A program made the position numbers and the translations under genes. From NCBI GenBank assembly GCA_050743625.1, contig JBOGED010000468.1, forward strand, positions 1 through 9,763: a stretch of DNA of 9,763 nucleotides. Direction: 5' to 3'. The notes below the pieces were generated by a model, which worked only from the letters and a program-made list of their open reading frames with translations, was not told where the DNA came from and ran no database searches. This document shows positions 1 to 8,522 of this stretch, one piece after another (the first letter of the stretch is position 1; each line of letters opens with the position of its first letter). The stretch comes from JBOGED01 sp050743625. Lineage in GTDB: Bacteria > Actinomycetota > Nitriliruptoria > Euzebyales > Egibacteraceae.

Positions 1-2567
<2,567 letters not shown>

Positions 2568-2574
2568 CAACGCC

Positions 2575-2580
2575 AGGCTA
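2575..2580 (-). promoter_or_regulatory. Candidate -10 box of a leaderless clpB promoter
   Basis: TAGCCT (minus strand) matches TANNNT and ends 7 nt before the clpB ATG. If its first T is -12, the transcript starts at about 2568, one base before the start codon. No purine-rich Shine-Dalgarno lies in the 20 nt upstream and no good -35 hexamer is seen 16-19 bp away. Inferred from sequence only; clpB may also be read through from the DUF1707 gene. Confidence 0.4.
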
Positions 2581-2617
2581 GCAATCTGGATAGAAGAAAT
2601 CTGCGCGTGCTGCTAGC
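2577..2617. repeat. Paired GCTAGC sites in the clpB leader
   Basis: GCTAGCA (2577-2583) and TGCTAGC (2611-2617) form a 7-bp inverted repeat 27 bp apart, lying between the DUF1707 stop codon and the clpB start. The second copy sits inside a perfect 10-bp palindrome, CTGCTAGCAG (2610-2619), which contains the DUF1707 TAG stop. The two copies flank the candidate clpB promoter region, so they could be operator half-sites or a long-loop hairpin. Function is not known. Confidence 0.4.
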
Positions 2618-3014
2618 AGGTTTTTGGATATCGCCGTTCGGAGGCCCCTCGGCGAAGGTACAGCTTGCCGAGCAACGGAATGCCCCAGCCCACCAGCGGC
2701 CAGATCGGCCAGAAGTACCCGCGATCGCCCATCGCCCACAGCGCGATCATGCTCACCGCGAACACGAGGTACGGAATGAGCGGGGTCGCCATGTGGCCAC
2801 CCCGCTCAGTGGATCGTGCGGAGGGAGCCGGTGTCACCGGCAGCTCGCGCAACGCCTGCCGCAGATCACGACGCGTCTTGGCGGCGTACGTCTCGTCGAG
2901 GCGCTCGAGGAACTCCTCGAGGGTCAGCCGCCCGTCATCCGTATGCTGCCGGAGCTCGGTGAGCACCGCTTCCCGCTCCGCGTCGGATGCCCGTACATCC
3001 AGGTTCGTGTCCAT
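2613..3014 (-). CDS. DUF1707 (SHOCT-like) domain protein with two transmembrane segments
   Basis: 133-residue protein of unknown function. Residues about 8-59 match the actinobacterial DUF1707 pattern: RASDAERE, then a helix, DGRLTLEEFLERLDE, and TRRDLRQALRELP. After a short linker, hydrophobic segments at about 77-95 and 100-120 look like two membrane spans (2TM-like), followed by a basic tail, so the N-terminal domain probably faces the cytoplasm. DUF1707 proteins are common in Actinobacteria, often fused to short membrane regions; their role is not settled. ATG at 3014 is preceded by GGAGG with a 5-nt spacer. The gene lies between the peptidoglycan-binding-like gene upstream and clpB downstream, all on the minus strand. 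A stress link is only suggested by this position. Confidence 0.85.
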   Translation of the reverse strand: MDTNLDVRASDAEREAVLTELRQHTDDGRLTLEEFLERLDETYAAKTRRDLRQALRELPVTPAPSARSTERGGHMATPLIPYLVFAVSMIALWAMGDRGYFWPIWPLVGWGIPLLGKLYLRRGASERRYPKTC

Positions 3015-3048
3015 GACCGCCTCCCGAAACGCGCCACCAACACTCCTA

Positions 3049-3077
3049 GATGTACCATCCGAAATAAACTATTGCAA
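3049..3077 (-). promoter_or_regulatory. Candidate promoter of the DUF1707 gene
   Basis: On the minus strand TTGCAA (3077-3072) and TACATC (3054-3049) are 17 bp apart, in the 72-bp gap between the peptidoglycan-binding-like gene and DUF1707. The gap is AT-richer than its surroundings. The -35 is a fair match and the -10 a weak one, so this is tentative. A leader of about 27 nt with a Shine-Dalgarno would result. Confidence 0.3.
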
Positions 3078-3086
3078 CCGCCTCCG

Positions 3087-3392
3087 TCAGTCTTCGATGA
3101 GCCGCTCCCACGCCGCGCGCCCCACAATGGCGTTGTCCCGCAACCCGTTGTCCCTCTTGAAGTTGATAAGCGCTCGCCTCGTCCTGCCACCAGCGACGCC
3201 GTCGATCGGTCCTGGGTCGTACCGAGGATTGTCGTCGTCGTCGACGCTCGCGGCGGTGAGCAATCCTTGCAGGTTGGCGATGAGGCGCCCCCTCACTGGC
3301 CGGTCGGCGGCGTTGCTGAGATCCAAGCGAGCCAGTTGAACGGTCACCTGGATGGATCCTTGAAGCTCTCCCTCTGCCTCCGCGGTTGACAT
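3087..3392 (-). CDS. Small peptidoglycan-binding-domain-like protein without signal peptide
   Basis: 101 residues. The C-terminal part (about 38-98) follows the PG_binding_1 pattern: LQGLL, then DPGPIDGVAGGRTRRAL, FKRDNGL, and IVGRAAWERLIE. In secreted enzymes this fold binds cell-wall peptides. Here the N-terminal about 35 residues are polar, with no signal peptide or membrane segment and no catalytic domain, so it is either cytoplasmic, exported by another route, or uses the fold for another ligand. ATG at 3392 has GGAGG with a 6-nt spacer, supporting this start. It begins 105 bp from the divergent GNAT gene, with an 18-bp palindrome in the spacer. The fold call is by pattern only; the role is unknown. 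Confidence 0.78.
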   Translation of the reverse strand: MSTAEAEGELQGSIQVTVQLARLDLSNAADRPVRGRLIANLQGLLTAASVDDDDNPRYDPGPIDGVAGGRTRRALINFKRDNGLRDNAIVGRAAWERLIED

Positions 3393-3416
3393 CTCCAGCC
3401 TCCATTGCTCGTCGTT

Positions 3417-3434
3417 GCCCGTTCACGAACGGGC
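3417..3434. promoter_or_regulatory. Perfect 8+8 palindrome in divergent spacer (candidate operator)
   Basis: GCCCGTTC (3417-3424) and GAACGGGC (3427-3434) are exact inverted copies separated by AC. The site lies 25-42 nt upstream of the peptidoglycan-binding-like start and 64-81 nt upstream of the GNAT start. The 2-nt centre makes an RNA hairpin unlikely and a dimeric repressor site more likely. The regulator is unknown. Confidence 0.5.
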
Positions 3435-3497
3435 TGCTAGTAACCAGAGACCGAAGATGTCCGAGAAATACCTGTGACCTCACATCGGAGCCAGCTC

Positions 3498-4043
3498 ATG
3501 CCGACGCGCATCGCCACTCCCTCGGACGCCGCGGCGGTCGCGCACATCTACGCGCCGGCCGTCACCGCGTCCCACACGTCGTTCGAGTTGATCCCGCCGT
3601 CGCCTGACCAGATGGCGCGGCGCATCACGGCCACCTTGCCTCGTTACCCGTGGCTTGTCGACGAGACTGGCGGGGTGGTGGCCGGGTACGCGTACGCCGC
3701 CGCGCACCGGCGCAGGGCGGCCTACCAATGGTCCGTGGACGTGTCGGTATACGTGGGCCCGGCGTTCCAGCGAGGGGGCGTCGCCCGCCGGTTGTACGCG
3801 GCGCTCTTCGCGATCCTGCGCCGCCAAGGGTTCGTCAACGCCTACGCAGGCATCGCGCTGCCGAACCCCGCGAGCGTCCGTCTCCACGAGGCAGCCGGCT
3901 TCGCGGCGATCGGTGTCTGCCGTGGCGAGGGCTTCAAGCTCGGCAAGTGGGTCGACGTCTCATGGTGGCACCTTCTCCTTCAACCACCACCCCCTGACCC
4001 GGCACCCCCGATGCCCTTCCCCGAACTGAGCGAACTATGCTGA
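3498..4043 (+). CDS. GNAT N-acetyltransferase, phosphinothricin acetyltransferase-like
   Basis: 181 residues. It should transfer acetyl from acetyl-CoA to a small amine or amino-acid analogue; relatives act on phosphinothricin, methionine sulfoximine or similar compounds, but the substrate cannot be told here. Seen: IYAPAV near the N-terminus (17-22), TSFEL (27-31), PWLV, GYAYA (63-67), the acetyl-CoA loop with QRGGVARRLY (91-100, a Q/R-x-x-G-x-A form), AGIALPNPASVRLHEAAGF (117-135) and FKLGKWVDVSWW (146-157). All are hallmarks of the PAT/YncA branch. The start is ATG 3498, with GGAG 7 nt upstream; an in-frame GTG 24 nt earlier is less likely. The family fold ends near residue 160, and a proline-rich tail of about 20 residues follows, whose DNA overlaps the possible promoter of the next gene, 4 bp downstream. 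Confidence 0.93.
   Translation: MPTRIATPSDAAAVAHIYAPAVTASHTSFELIPPSPDQMARRITATLPRYPWLVDETGGVVAGYAYAAAHRRRAAYQWSVDVSVYVGPAFQRGGVARRLYAALFAILRRQGFVNAYAGIALPNPASVRLHEAAGFAAIGVCRGEGFKLGKWVDVSWWHLLLQPPPPDPAPPMPFPELSELC
4036..4041 (+). promoter_or_regulatory. Candidate -10 box of a leaderless antitoxin promoter
   Basis: TATGCT ends 6 nt before the ATG at 4048, inside the last codons of the GNAT gene. With its first T at -12, +1 falls exactly on the A of the ATG. No good Shine-Dalgarno precedes the ATG, only GAGAG very close to it. No clear -35 is seen. It would let the antitoxin gene be expressed without the GNAT gene. Confidence 0.45.
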
Positions 4044-4047
4044 GAGC

Positions 4048-4302
4048 ATGGTCACCATGACCCGCCGCCTCCAGATTCTCATCGACGAGGAGCGATACCA
4101 GCTGCTCGAGCGCGAGTCCGAGCGCTTGGGCAAACCAATCGCTGAGCTGATCCGCGACGCCGTCGACCAGATCTATATGACGGATATGGCATATCGGCGA
4201 GCCGCTGCCGAACGGCTACTCGCTGCGGAGCCCATGCCGGTAGAGGACTGGCCTACCATGAAACAGGACATGATGGACAGCCTGTTTAAGATGATTCCAT
4301 AA
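4048..4302 (+). CDS. Ribbon-helix-helix (CopG/VapB-like) antitoxin-type protein
   Basis: 84 residues. Residues about 5-43 show the RHH layout: a beta strand RRLQILID, helix EERYQLLERESERLG, turn KPIAE, and helix LIRDAVDQIY. The C-terminal half, with RRAAAERLLAAEPMPVEDW, resembles the toxin-binding tails of VapB-type antitoxins. Such proteins bind their own promoter as dimers and neutralise a PIN-domain RNase. No intact toxin follows: 101 bp later the convergent hspR gene ends. ATG 4048 is taken as the start; ATG 4057 is an alternative and would keep the RHH strand. The gene follows the GNAT stop by 4 bp but may have its own leaderless promoter. Antitoxin function is inferred from the fold only. 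Confidence 0.75.
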   Translation: MVTMTRRLQILIDEERYQLLERESERLGKPIAELIRDAVDQIYMTDMAYRRAAAERLLAAEPMPVEDWPTMKQDMMDSLFKMIP

Positions 4303-4304
4303 GC

Positions 4305-4382
4305 CTGGGACGGGTTCCGCTCGACAGCGCCGTCTTCATCGACAAGATCTGCCAGTCCAGACCGCGTGCCGGGAAGGCGTAG
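4305..4382 (+). pseudogene. Possible VapC (PIN) toxin N-terminal remnant
   Basis: A 25-codon frame just after the antitoxin stop reads VPLDSAVFIDKICQSR and then stops at TAG 4380-4382. LDSAVFID resembles the first strand of PIN toxins, in which the Asp is a metal ligand. There is no normal start codon (only CTG) and nothing of the rest of the domain. The match is short, so chance is a real alternative. Confidence 0.25.
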
Positions 4383-4403
4383 TGTGACCCCGTTAGCCGA
4401 CGT

Positions 4404-4796
4404 CTAGCGGCGGCGGCGGAGGGGTTCGATCTCAGACGGGCGGTAGAGGACCATGTCAGTGCCGGTACGGCGCATCGCCTCGGCGAGGGCGGCGCGGGCG
4501 TCGGCGCGGATACGCTCGGTGGCGCGGCGCGCCTCGACCAGCTGAGCCTGGAGCGCTTCGACCTCTTCGGTCAGCGCGAGGATGCGCATGACCCCCGCGA
4601 GGTTGATGCCCTCGCCTTGGGTCAACTCTTGGATCAACCGCACACGCGCGACGTCCCGGTCGGAGTAGCGGCGGGTGCCGCCGGCGGTGCGGGCGGGCTT
4701 GATCAGACCCCTGCGCTCGTAGGTTCTCAGGGTTTGAGGATGGACGCCGGCCAGCTCGGCGGCCACCGAGATGATGTAGACCGCACCCACGCGCAT
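4404..4796 (-). CDS. hspR: Heat-shock repressor HspR (MerR family)
   Basis: 130 residues. MerR-type repressor of the dnaK operon; in Streptomyces it binds HAIR inverted repeats and uses DnaK as co-repressor, so free DnaK closes the loop. Seen: YIISVAAELAGVHPQTLRTYERRGLI (7-32), the winged HTH recognition region; GGTRRYSDRDVARVRLIQELT (39-59); EGINLAGVMRIL (62-73), the HspR-type segment; a coiled-coil helix (about 75-110); and a tail TDMVLYRP with a basic end, similar to the conserved tail of other HspRs. It starts 6 bp after the dnaJ stop, with GAGGGGGTG inside the dnaJ end as ribosome binding site, so it is the last gene of dnaK-grpE-dnaJ-hspR. Downstream it faces the antitoxin gene; no terminator is evident in the 101-bp gap. 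Confidence 0.96.
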   Translation of the reverse strand: MRVGAVYIISVAAELAGVHPQTLRTYERRGLIKPARTAGGTRRYSDRDVARVRLIQELTQGEGINLAGVMRILALTEEVEALQAQLVEARRATERIRADARAALAEAMRRTGTDMVLYRPSEIEPLRRRR

Positions 4797-4802
4797 CGCC
4801 TG

Positions 4803-5978
4803 TTACACCCCCTCACCGGCCACGATGTGCTGCTCGAGGTGGTCACGGACGTGGCTGTCGTCCGTCGCGGCGAAGTCCTCCAACATCCTGCGCTGAGTCT
4901 TCGTCAGCCGCCTGGGGACGGCGATCTCTACGGTGACGAGCAGGTCCCCGCGCTCGCCGTTCGCCGGCTGTACCCCGCGGCCGCGGACGCGGAACGTCTT
5001 GCCCGTCTCGGTTCCGGCGGGCACCTTCAAGGTCACCGGTGGCCCGTCGAGTGTCGGCACGGTGATCCGCGCGCCGAGCGCGGCCTCAGCGAACGTGATC
5101 GGCGCGGTCAGGGTAAGATCGTCGCCTCGCCGGCCGAACACCGGATGTGACGCGACGTGCACACGGACGAACACGTCACCCGCGGGCCCACCGCCCACAC
5201 CCGACTCGCCTTTGCCCTTGAGCTTGACCGTCGCGCCGTCCTTGACTCCGGCGGGAATACGGGCGTGGATGGTACGGCGTCGGCGGACAACCCCCGCGCC
5301 ATGGCAGGTGGGGCACTCCTCGACGATCTTCCTGCCGGTGCCTCCGCAGGTGGTGCACGGCTGCGAGAAGCTGAACAGCCCCTGGTTCTCGGCCAGCAGC
5401 CCTGTCCCGTTGCAGGTCGGGCACGTAATGGGGCTCGTGCCGGGCTTGGCGCCCGAGCCGCCGCAGGTCGCGCAACCCGCCTGGCCATCGATGCGCAGGG
5501 TCACCGTGACGCCGGCCACCGCGTCCTCGAAGGACAGGGTCACGTCGGTCTCGACATCCCGCCCTCGCCGGCCGCGGGCAGTACCCGCCCGGCGTCGCGC
5601 GCCGCCGAACGGGTTGTCGCCTTGGCCCTGGTTGAAGATGCCGCCGATCAGGTCGCCCAGGTCGAACAAGCCCTCGGTGTTGCCGCGCGTGTTGCCCCCG
5701 CCAGGGCCGGGATACCCGAACCCACCCCGGAACGCACCGGAGCCGACCATGTCACGGACCTGGTCGTACTCCTTACGCTTCTCGGCGTTCGAGAGCACCG
5801 AATAGGCCTCGCTGACCTGCTTGAAACGGTCTTCGGCCTGCTTGTCGCCAGGGCGGGCGTCAGGATGCAGCTCGCGGGCCAGCTTGCGGTACGCCTTGCT
5901 GATGTCGGTCTGGCTCGCGTCCTTCGTCACGCCCAGCGTGCCGTAGTAGTCCTTCTCGAAGTAGTCCCGCTGAGACAC
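4803..5978 (-). CDS. dnaJ: Chaperone DnaJ (Hsp40, type I)
   Basis: 391 residues. Co-chaperone that delivers unfolded substrates to DnaK and stimulates its ATPase. Seen: a J domain with YYGTLGV (11-17) and the HPD motif (38-40); a Gly/Phe-rich region (about 80-127, GGFGYPGPGGG and similar); four zinc-binding CxxCxGxG motifs (CATCGGSG 169-176, CPTCNGTG 186-193, CTTCGGTG 208-215, CPTCHGAG 222-229); then the C-terminal beta domains with HPVFGRRGDDL and FRVRGRG. All eight cysteines are present. The start is GTG 5978 (MSQRDYFEKDYYG), 8 bp after the grpE stop, with AGGGTGA upstream. This is probably the operon copy called dnaJ1 in many Actinobacteria, where DnaJ is paired with HspR rather than HrcA. 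A second dnaJ elsewhere cannot be judged. Confidence 0.97.
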   Translation of the reverse strand: MSQRDYFEKDYYGTLGVTKDASQTDISKAYRKLARELHPDARPGDKQAEDRFKQVSEAYSVLSNAEKRKEYDQVRDMVGSGAFRGGFGYPGPGGGNTRGNTEGLFDLGDLIGGIFNQGQGDNPFGGARRRAGTARGRRGRDVETDVTLSFEDAVAGVTVTLRIDGQAGCATCGGSGAKPGTSPITCPTCNGTGLLAENQGLFSFSQPCTTCGGTGRKIVEECPTCHGAGVVRRRRTIHARIPAGVKDGATVKLKGKGESGVGGGPAGDVFVRVHVASHPVFGRRGDDLTLTAPITFAEAALGARITVPTLDGPPVTLKVPAGTETGKTFRVRGRGVQPANGERGDLLVTVEIAVPRRLTKTQRRMLEDFAATDDSHVRDHLEQHIVAGEGV

Positions 5979-5986
5979 GTTCTAGG

Positions 5987-6589
5987 TCACCCTGTCACCG
6001 AGACGGAGGCCGGGCGAAGCACCCTTCCCTTGAAGCGGTACCCGCTGCGCAGGACCTCGGCGACGGTCGGCTCTTCGACAGGCTCTTCCGACTCGACCTG
6101 CGTGAGCGCTTCGTGCCAGCGGGGGTCGAACGGCTCGCCGGTCCCCGGGACCTGCTCCAGGCCTGCCTGTTGCAGCACGTCGAGAAGGCCGGTGTGGACC
6201 ATGCCGACACCCTTCACGAGCCGCTCGTCGTCGCTGCTCCGCGCCGAGTCGAGCGCCATGTCGAAGATGTCGAGGATTGGCAGCAGCGCCGAGAGGAGCT
6301 GGGCGGCTCCCCGATCGAGCGCGTCCATCAGCTCGCGGGTCTTGCGCCGGCTCAGGTTCTCGTAGTCGGCGCGCGCGCGGCGGAGCTGATCGAGATAGTC
6401 GTCCCGCAGGCGCTCCGCCTCGGCGAGCGCCGCCTTCAGCTCATCCACGCCGCGGGGGTCCTCAGGCTCAACGGTTTCCTCGGCCCCGGCAGTCTCCACG
6501 ACCTCGGCCTCGACGACCTCAGGCTCGCCCGCATCCGGCCCGGCCGGCTGTCCGGCCGGACCCTGCGGGTCGCGTGTGTCGGCAGTCAC
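5987..6589 (-). CDS. grpE: Nucleotide exchange factor GrpE
   Basis: 200 residues. Dimeric factor that releases ADP from DnaK and resets its cycle. Seen: an acidic, proline/glycine-rich N-terminal tail (1-45, with the repeat EVVEAEVVE); a long coiled-coil helix (about 47-90) with DYENLSRRKTRE; a helical bundle with LLPILDIFDMAL (102-113); and the beta-domain with FDPRWHEALTQVE (154-166) and YRFKGRVLRPASVSV (184-198), matching the GrpE signature. The start is GTG at 6589, overlapping the dnaK stop as TAGTG with a single shared G, which suggests translational coupling that would keep DnaK and GrpE amounts linked. dnaJ follows after 8 bp. Confidence 0.97.
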   Translation of the reverse strand: MTADTRDPQGPAGQPAGPDAGEPEVVEAEVVETAGAEETVEPEDPRGVDELKAALAEAERLRDDYLDQLRRARADYENLSRRKTRELMDALDRGAAQLLSALLPILDIFDMALDSARSSDDERLVKGVGMVHTGLLDVLQQAGLEQVPGTGEPFDPRWHEALTQVESEEPVEEPTVAEVLRSGYRFKGRVLRPASVSVTG

Positions 6590-8454
6590 TATGCGGCACC
6601 CTTGTCGTCGCCCTCGTCGACGACCTCGGCATCGACGATGTCGTCGTCGCCTGAGCCTGCGCCGCCGGTGTTCCCACCGGTGTACCCGCCTGAGGTCTGC
6701 TGCCCGGCCTGCTCACTCGCGCCGGCGGCGTACAGCGCCTGGCCGACCTCTTGGCTCACGCGCATCAGCTCGTCCGTCGTGTTGCGGATGGCGTCGGCGT
6801 CGGTGCCGTTCAGCGCCTCGCGGACCTTGCCTTGGGACTCCTCGAGCTTGGCCTTGTGCTCGGCCGAGATCTTGTCCCCGCTGTCACGCAAGAGCTTCTC
6901 GGTCTGGTAGAGCAGCGTGTCCGCCTGGTTGCGGGCGTCCGCCTCCGCGCGGCGGCGGCGGTCCTCCTCGGCGAACTGCTCGGCATCCTGGACCATCCGG
7001 TCGATGTCCTCCTTGGGAAGGGAGGACTGGCCGGTGATCGTCATCGACTGCTCCTTGCCCGTCCCGCGGTCCCTCGCGGACACGTTGACGATCCCGTTCG
7101 CGTCGATGTCGAAGGTGACCTCGATCTGGGGGACGCCACGGGGCGCGGGGGGGATGTCGACGAGCTGGAACTTGCCGAGCGTCTTGTTGTATGCGGCCAT
7201 CTCACGCTCACCCTGCAGGACGTGGATCTCGACCTGCGGCTGGTTGTCGTCGGCGGTCGTGAACACCTCGGACTTGCGCGTAGGGATGGTGGTGTTGCGC
7301 TCGATGAGCTTGGTCATCACGCCGCCCTTCGTCTCGATCCCCAGCGACAGGGGCGTGACGTCGAGGAGCAGGACATCTTTGACCTCACCCTTGAGCACGC
7401 CAGCCTGCAGCGCGGCGCCGACCGCGACGACCTCGTCGGGGTTCACGCCCTTGTGCGGGTCCTTGCCACCCGTCATGTCGCGCACCAAGCTCACGACGGC
7501 GGGCATGCGGGTCGAGCCACCGACGAGAATGACGTGGTCGACGCTCGACGGCGCGATCGAAGCGTCGCGGATCGCGTTGTTGAACGGCGGCTTGGTGCGG
7601 TCGAGCAGGTCGCTCGTCATCTGCTGGAAATGCGCCCGTGTGAGCGTCTGCTCCAGGTGCAGCGGGCCCTCGCTCGTCGCCGTGATGAACGGCAGGTTGA
7701 TCGAGGTCTCCGCGGTGGTCGACAGCTCTTTCTTGGCCTTCTCGGCGGCCTCGCGGAGGCGCTGGAGGGCCATCTTGTCCTTGGAGAGGTCGACGCCGTG
7801 GTTTGCCTTGAAGCCCTTGGCCAGCCACTCGATGACCTTCTGGTCCCAGTCGTCACCGCCGAGATGGGTGTCGCCGGACGTCGATTTCACGTCGAAGACG
7901 CCCTCGGCGATCTCCAGGACCGAGACGTCGAACGTGCCGCCTCCCAGGTCGTAGACGAGCACCGTCTGCTCGTCCTCCTTGTCCAACCCGTAGGCGAGCG
8001 CGGCCGCGGTCGGCTCGTTGATGATGCGCAGGACCTCGAGGCCCGCGATCTGGCCGGCCTCCTTCGTCGCCGTCCGCTCGGCATCGCCGAAGTAGGCGGG
8101 GACGGTGATCACGGCCTGGGTGACCTCTTCACCCAGGTACGCTTCGGCATCCCGCTTCAGCTTCTGCAGGATCCGGGCGCTGATCTCCTGAGCGGTGTAC
8201 GACTTGCCGTCGATCGAGGTCTTCCATGACGTGCCCATGTGCCGCTTGACCGACTGGATCGTCCGGTCGGGGTTCGTGACTGCCTGCCGCTTCGCTACCT
8301 CGCCGACCAGCACCTCGCCGGACTTCGAGAAGCCCACGACCGACGGGGTGGTACGGGAACCCTCGGCGTTCGCGATAACGGTGGGCTCTCCGCCCTCCAA
8401 GACGGCCACCACGCTGTTGGTGGTACCGAGGTCGATCCCGACTGCCTTTGCCAT
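6589..8454 (-). CDS. dnaK: Chaperone DnaK (Hsp70)
   Basis: 621 residues, ATP-driven chaperone at the head of the operon. Seen: GIDLGTTNS (6-14); VKRHMG with the catalytic Lys near 70; NEPTAAALAYGLD (146-158); DLGGGTFDVSVLEI (169-182); VILVGGSTRMP (308-318); interdomain linker VLLLDVTP (361-368); peptide-binding domain with GGVMTKLIERNTTIPT (377-392); helical lid; and a Gly-rich stretch before DDDIVDAEVVDE. Between KRHMG and the QEISARIL helix the segment is short, the deletion seen in Gram-positive DnaKs. ATG 8454 is chosen because it gives MAKAVGIDLGTTNS and has a near-perfect GGAGGTGA with a 7-nt spacer; an upstream in-frame start would add 21 residues unlike the family. A HAIR operator and a -35/-10 pair lie upstream. 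Confidence 0.98.
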   Translation of the reverse strand: MAKAVGIDLGTTNSVVAVLEGGEPTVIANAEGSRTTPSVVGFSKSGEVLVGEVAKRQAVTNPDRTIQSVKRHMGTSWKTSIDGKSYTAQEISARILQKLKRDAEAYLGEEVTQAVITVPAYFGDAERTATKEAGQIAGLEVLRIINEPTAAALAYGLDKEDEQTVLVYDLGGGTFDVSVLEIAEGVFDVKSTSGDTHLGGDDWDQKVIEWLAKGFKANHGVDLSKDKMALQRLREAAEKAKKELSTTAETSINLPFITATSEGPLHLEQTLTRAHFQQMTSDLLDRTKPPFNNAIRDASIAPSSVDHVILVGGSTRMPAVVSLVRDMTGGKDPHKGVNPDEVVAVGAALQAGVLKGEVKDVLLLDVTPLSLGIETKGGVMTKLIERNTTIPTRKSEVFTTADDNQPQVEIHVLQGEREMAAYNKTLGKFQLVDIPPAPRGVPQIEVTFDIDANGIVNVSARDRGTGKEQSMTITGQSSLPKEDIDRMVQDAEQFAEEDRRRRAEADARNQADTLLYQTEKLLRDSGDKISAEHKAKLEESQGKVREALNGTDADAIRNTTDELMRVSQEVGQALYAAGASEQAGQQTSGGYTGGNTGGAGSGDDDIVDAEVVDEGDDKGAA

Positions 8455-8461
8455 GTAGCTG

Positions 8462-8469
8462 TCACCTCC
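8462..8469 (-). promoter_or_regulatory. Strong Shine-Dalgarno deciding the dnaK start
   Basis: GGAGGTGA on the minus strand, 7 nt before ATG 8454. It is the best ribosome-binding site in the window and rules for the shorter DnaK start. A 5-bp inverted repeat, TGACG/CGTCA (8475-8479 and 8485-8489), lies just upstream in the leader; its effect is unknown. Confidence 0.85.
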
Positions 8470-8488
8470 ACGCTTGACGTTGCCCGTC

Positions 8489-8517
8489 AGGGTAGCCGTC
8501 CTCGCGAACGTCGGCAA
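8489..8517 (-). promoter_or_regulatory. Candidate dnaK operon promoter (-35/-10)
   Basis: TTGCCG (8517-8512) and TACCCT (8494-8489) on the minus strand are 17 bp apart. Transcription would start near 8482, giving a leader of about 28 nt that contains the Shine-Dalgarno. The HAIR element ends 5 bp upstream of the -35, a position where HspR could hinder RNA polymerase. Promoter assignment is by pattern only. Confidence 0.5.
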
Positions 8518-8522
8518 TCTTG

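Noticed and set aside
2610..2627. CTGCTAGCAG followed by GTTTTTGG as a plus-strand terminator
   Set aside because: The palindrome has no loop, so it cannot form a normal hairpin, and no plus-strand gene ends there.
2568..2640. HAIR operator upstream of clpB
   Set aside because: Searched on both strands for CTTGAGT-N7-ACTCAAG with up to a few mismatches; nothing close was found in the clpB or DUF1707 upstream gaps.
3417..3434. Palindrome read as a LexA (SOS) box
   Set aside because: The actinobacterial LexA box is GAAC-N4-GTTC. Here the half-sites are in the opposite order with a 2-bp centre (GTTC-AC-GAAC), so it does not fit.
3046..3483. 145-codon minus-strand frame over the peptidoglycan-binding-like gene
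   Set aside because: It is low in hydrophobic residues and rich in Arg, has no family pattern, and is out of frame with the 101-residue protein, which has a good Shine-Dalgarno and a clear domain match.
4303..4403. Intrinsic terminator between the antitoxin gene and hspR
   Set aside because: No GC-rich stem followed by a T run was found on either strand.
6751..8229. Long open frame antisense to dnaK on the plus strand
   Set aside because: It mirrors dnaK codons in very GC-rich DNA, has no recognisable domain, and lies wholly inside a gene with strong family motifs. The same applies to the antisense frames in clpB, dnaJ and grpE.
8454..8517. Longer DnaK start 21 codons upstream
   Set aside because: The extra residues do not resemble DnaK N-termini, would run through the promoter, and ATG 8454 has a near-perfect Shine-Dalgarno.
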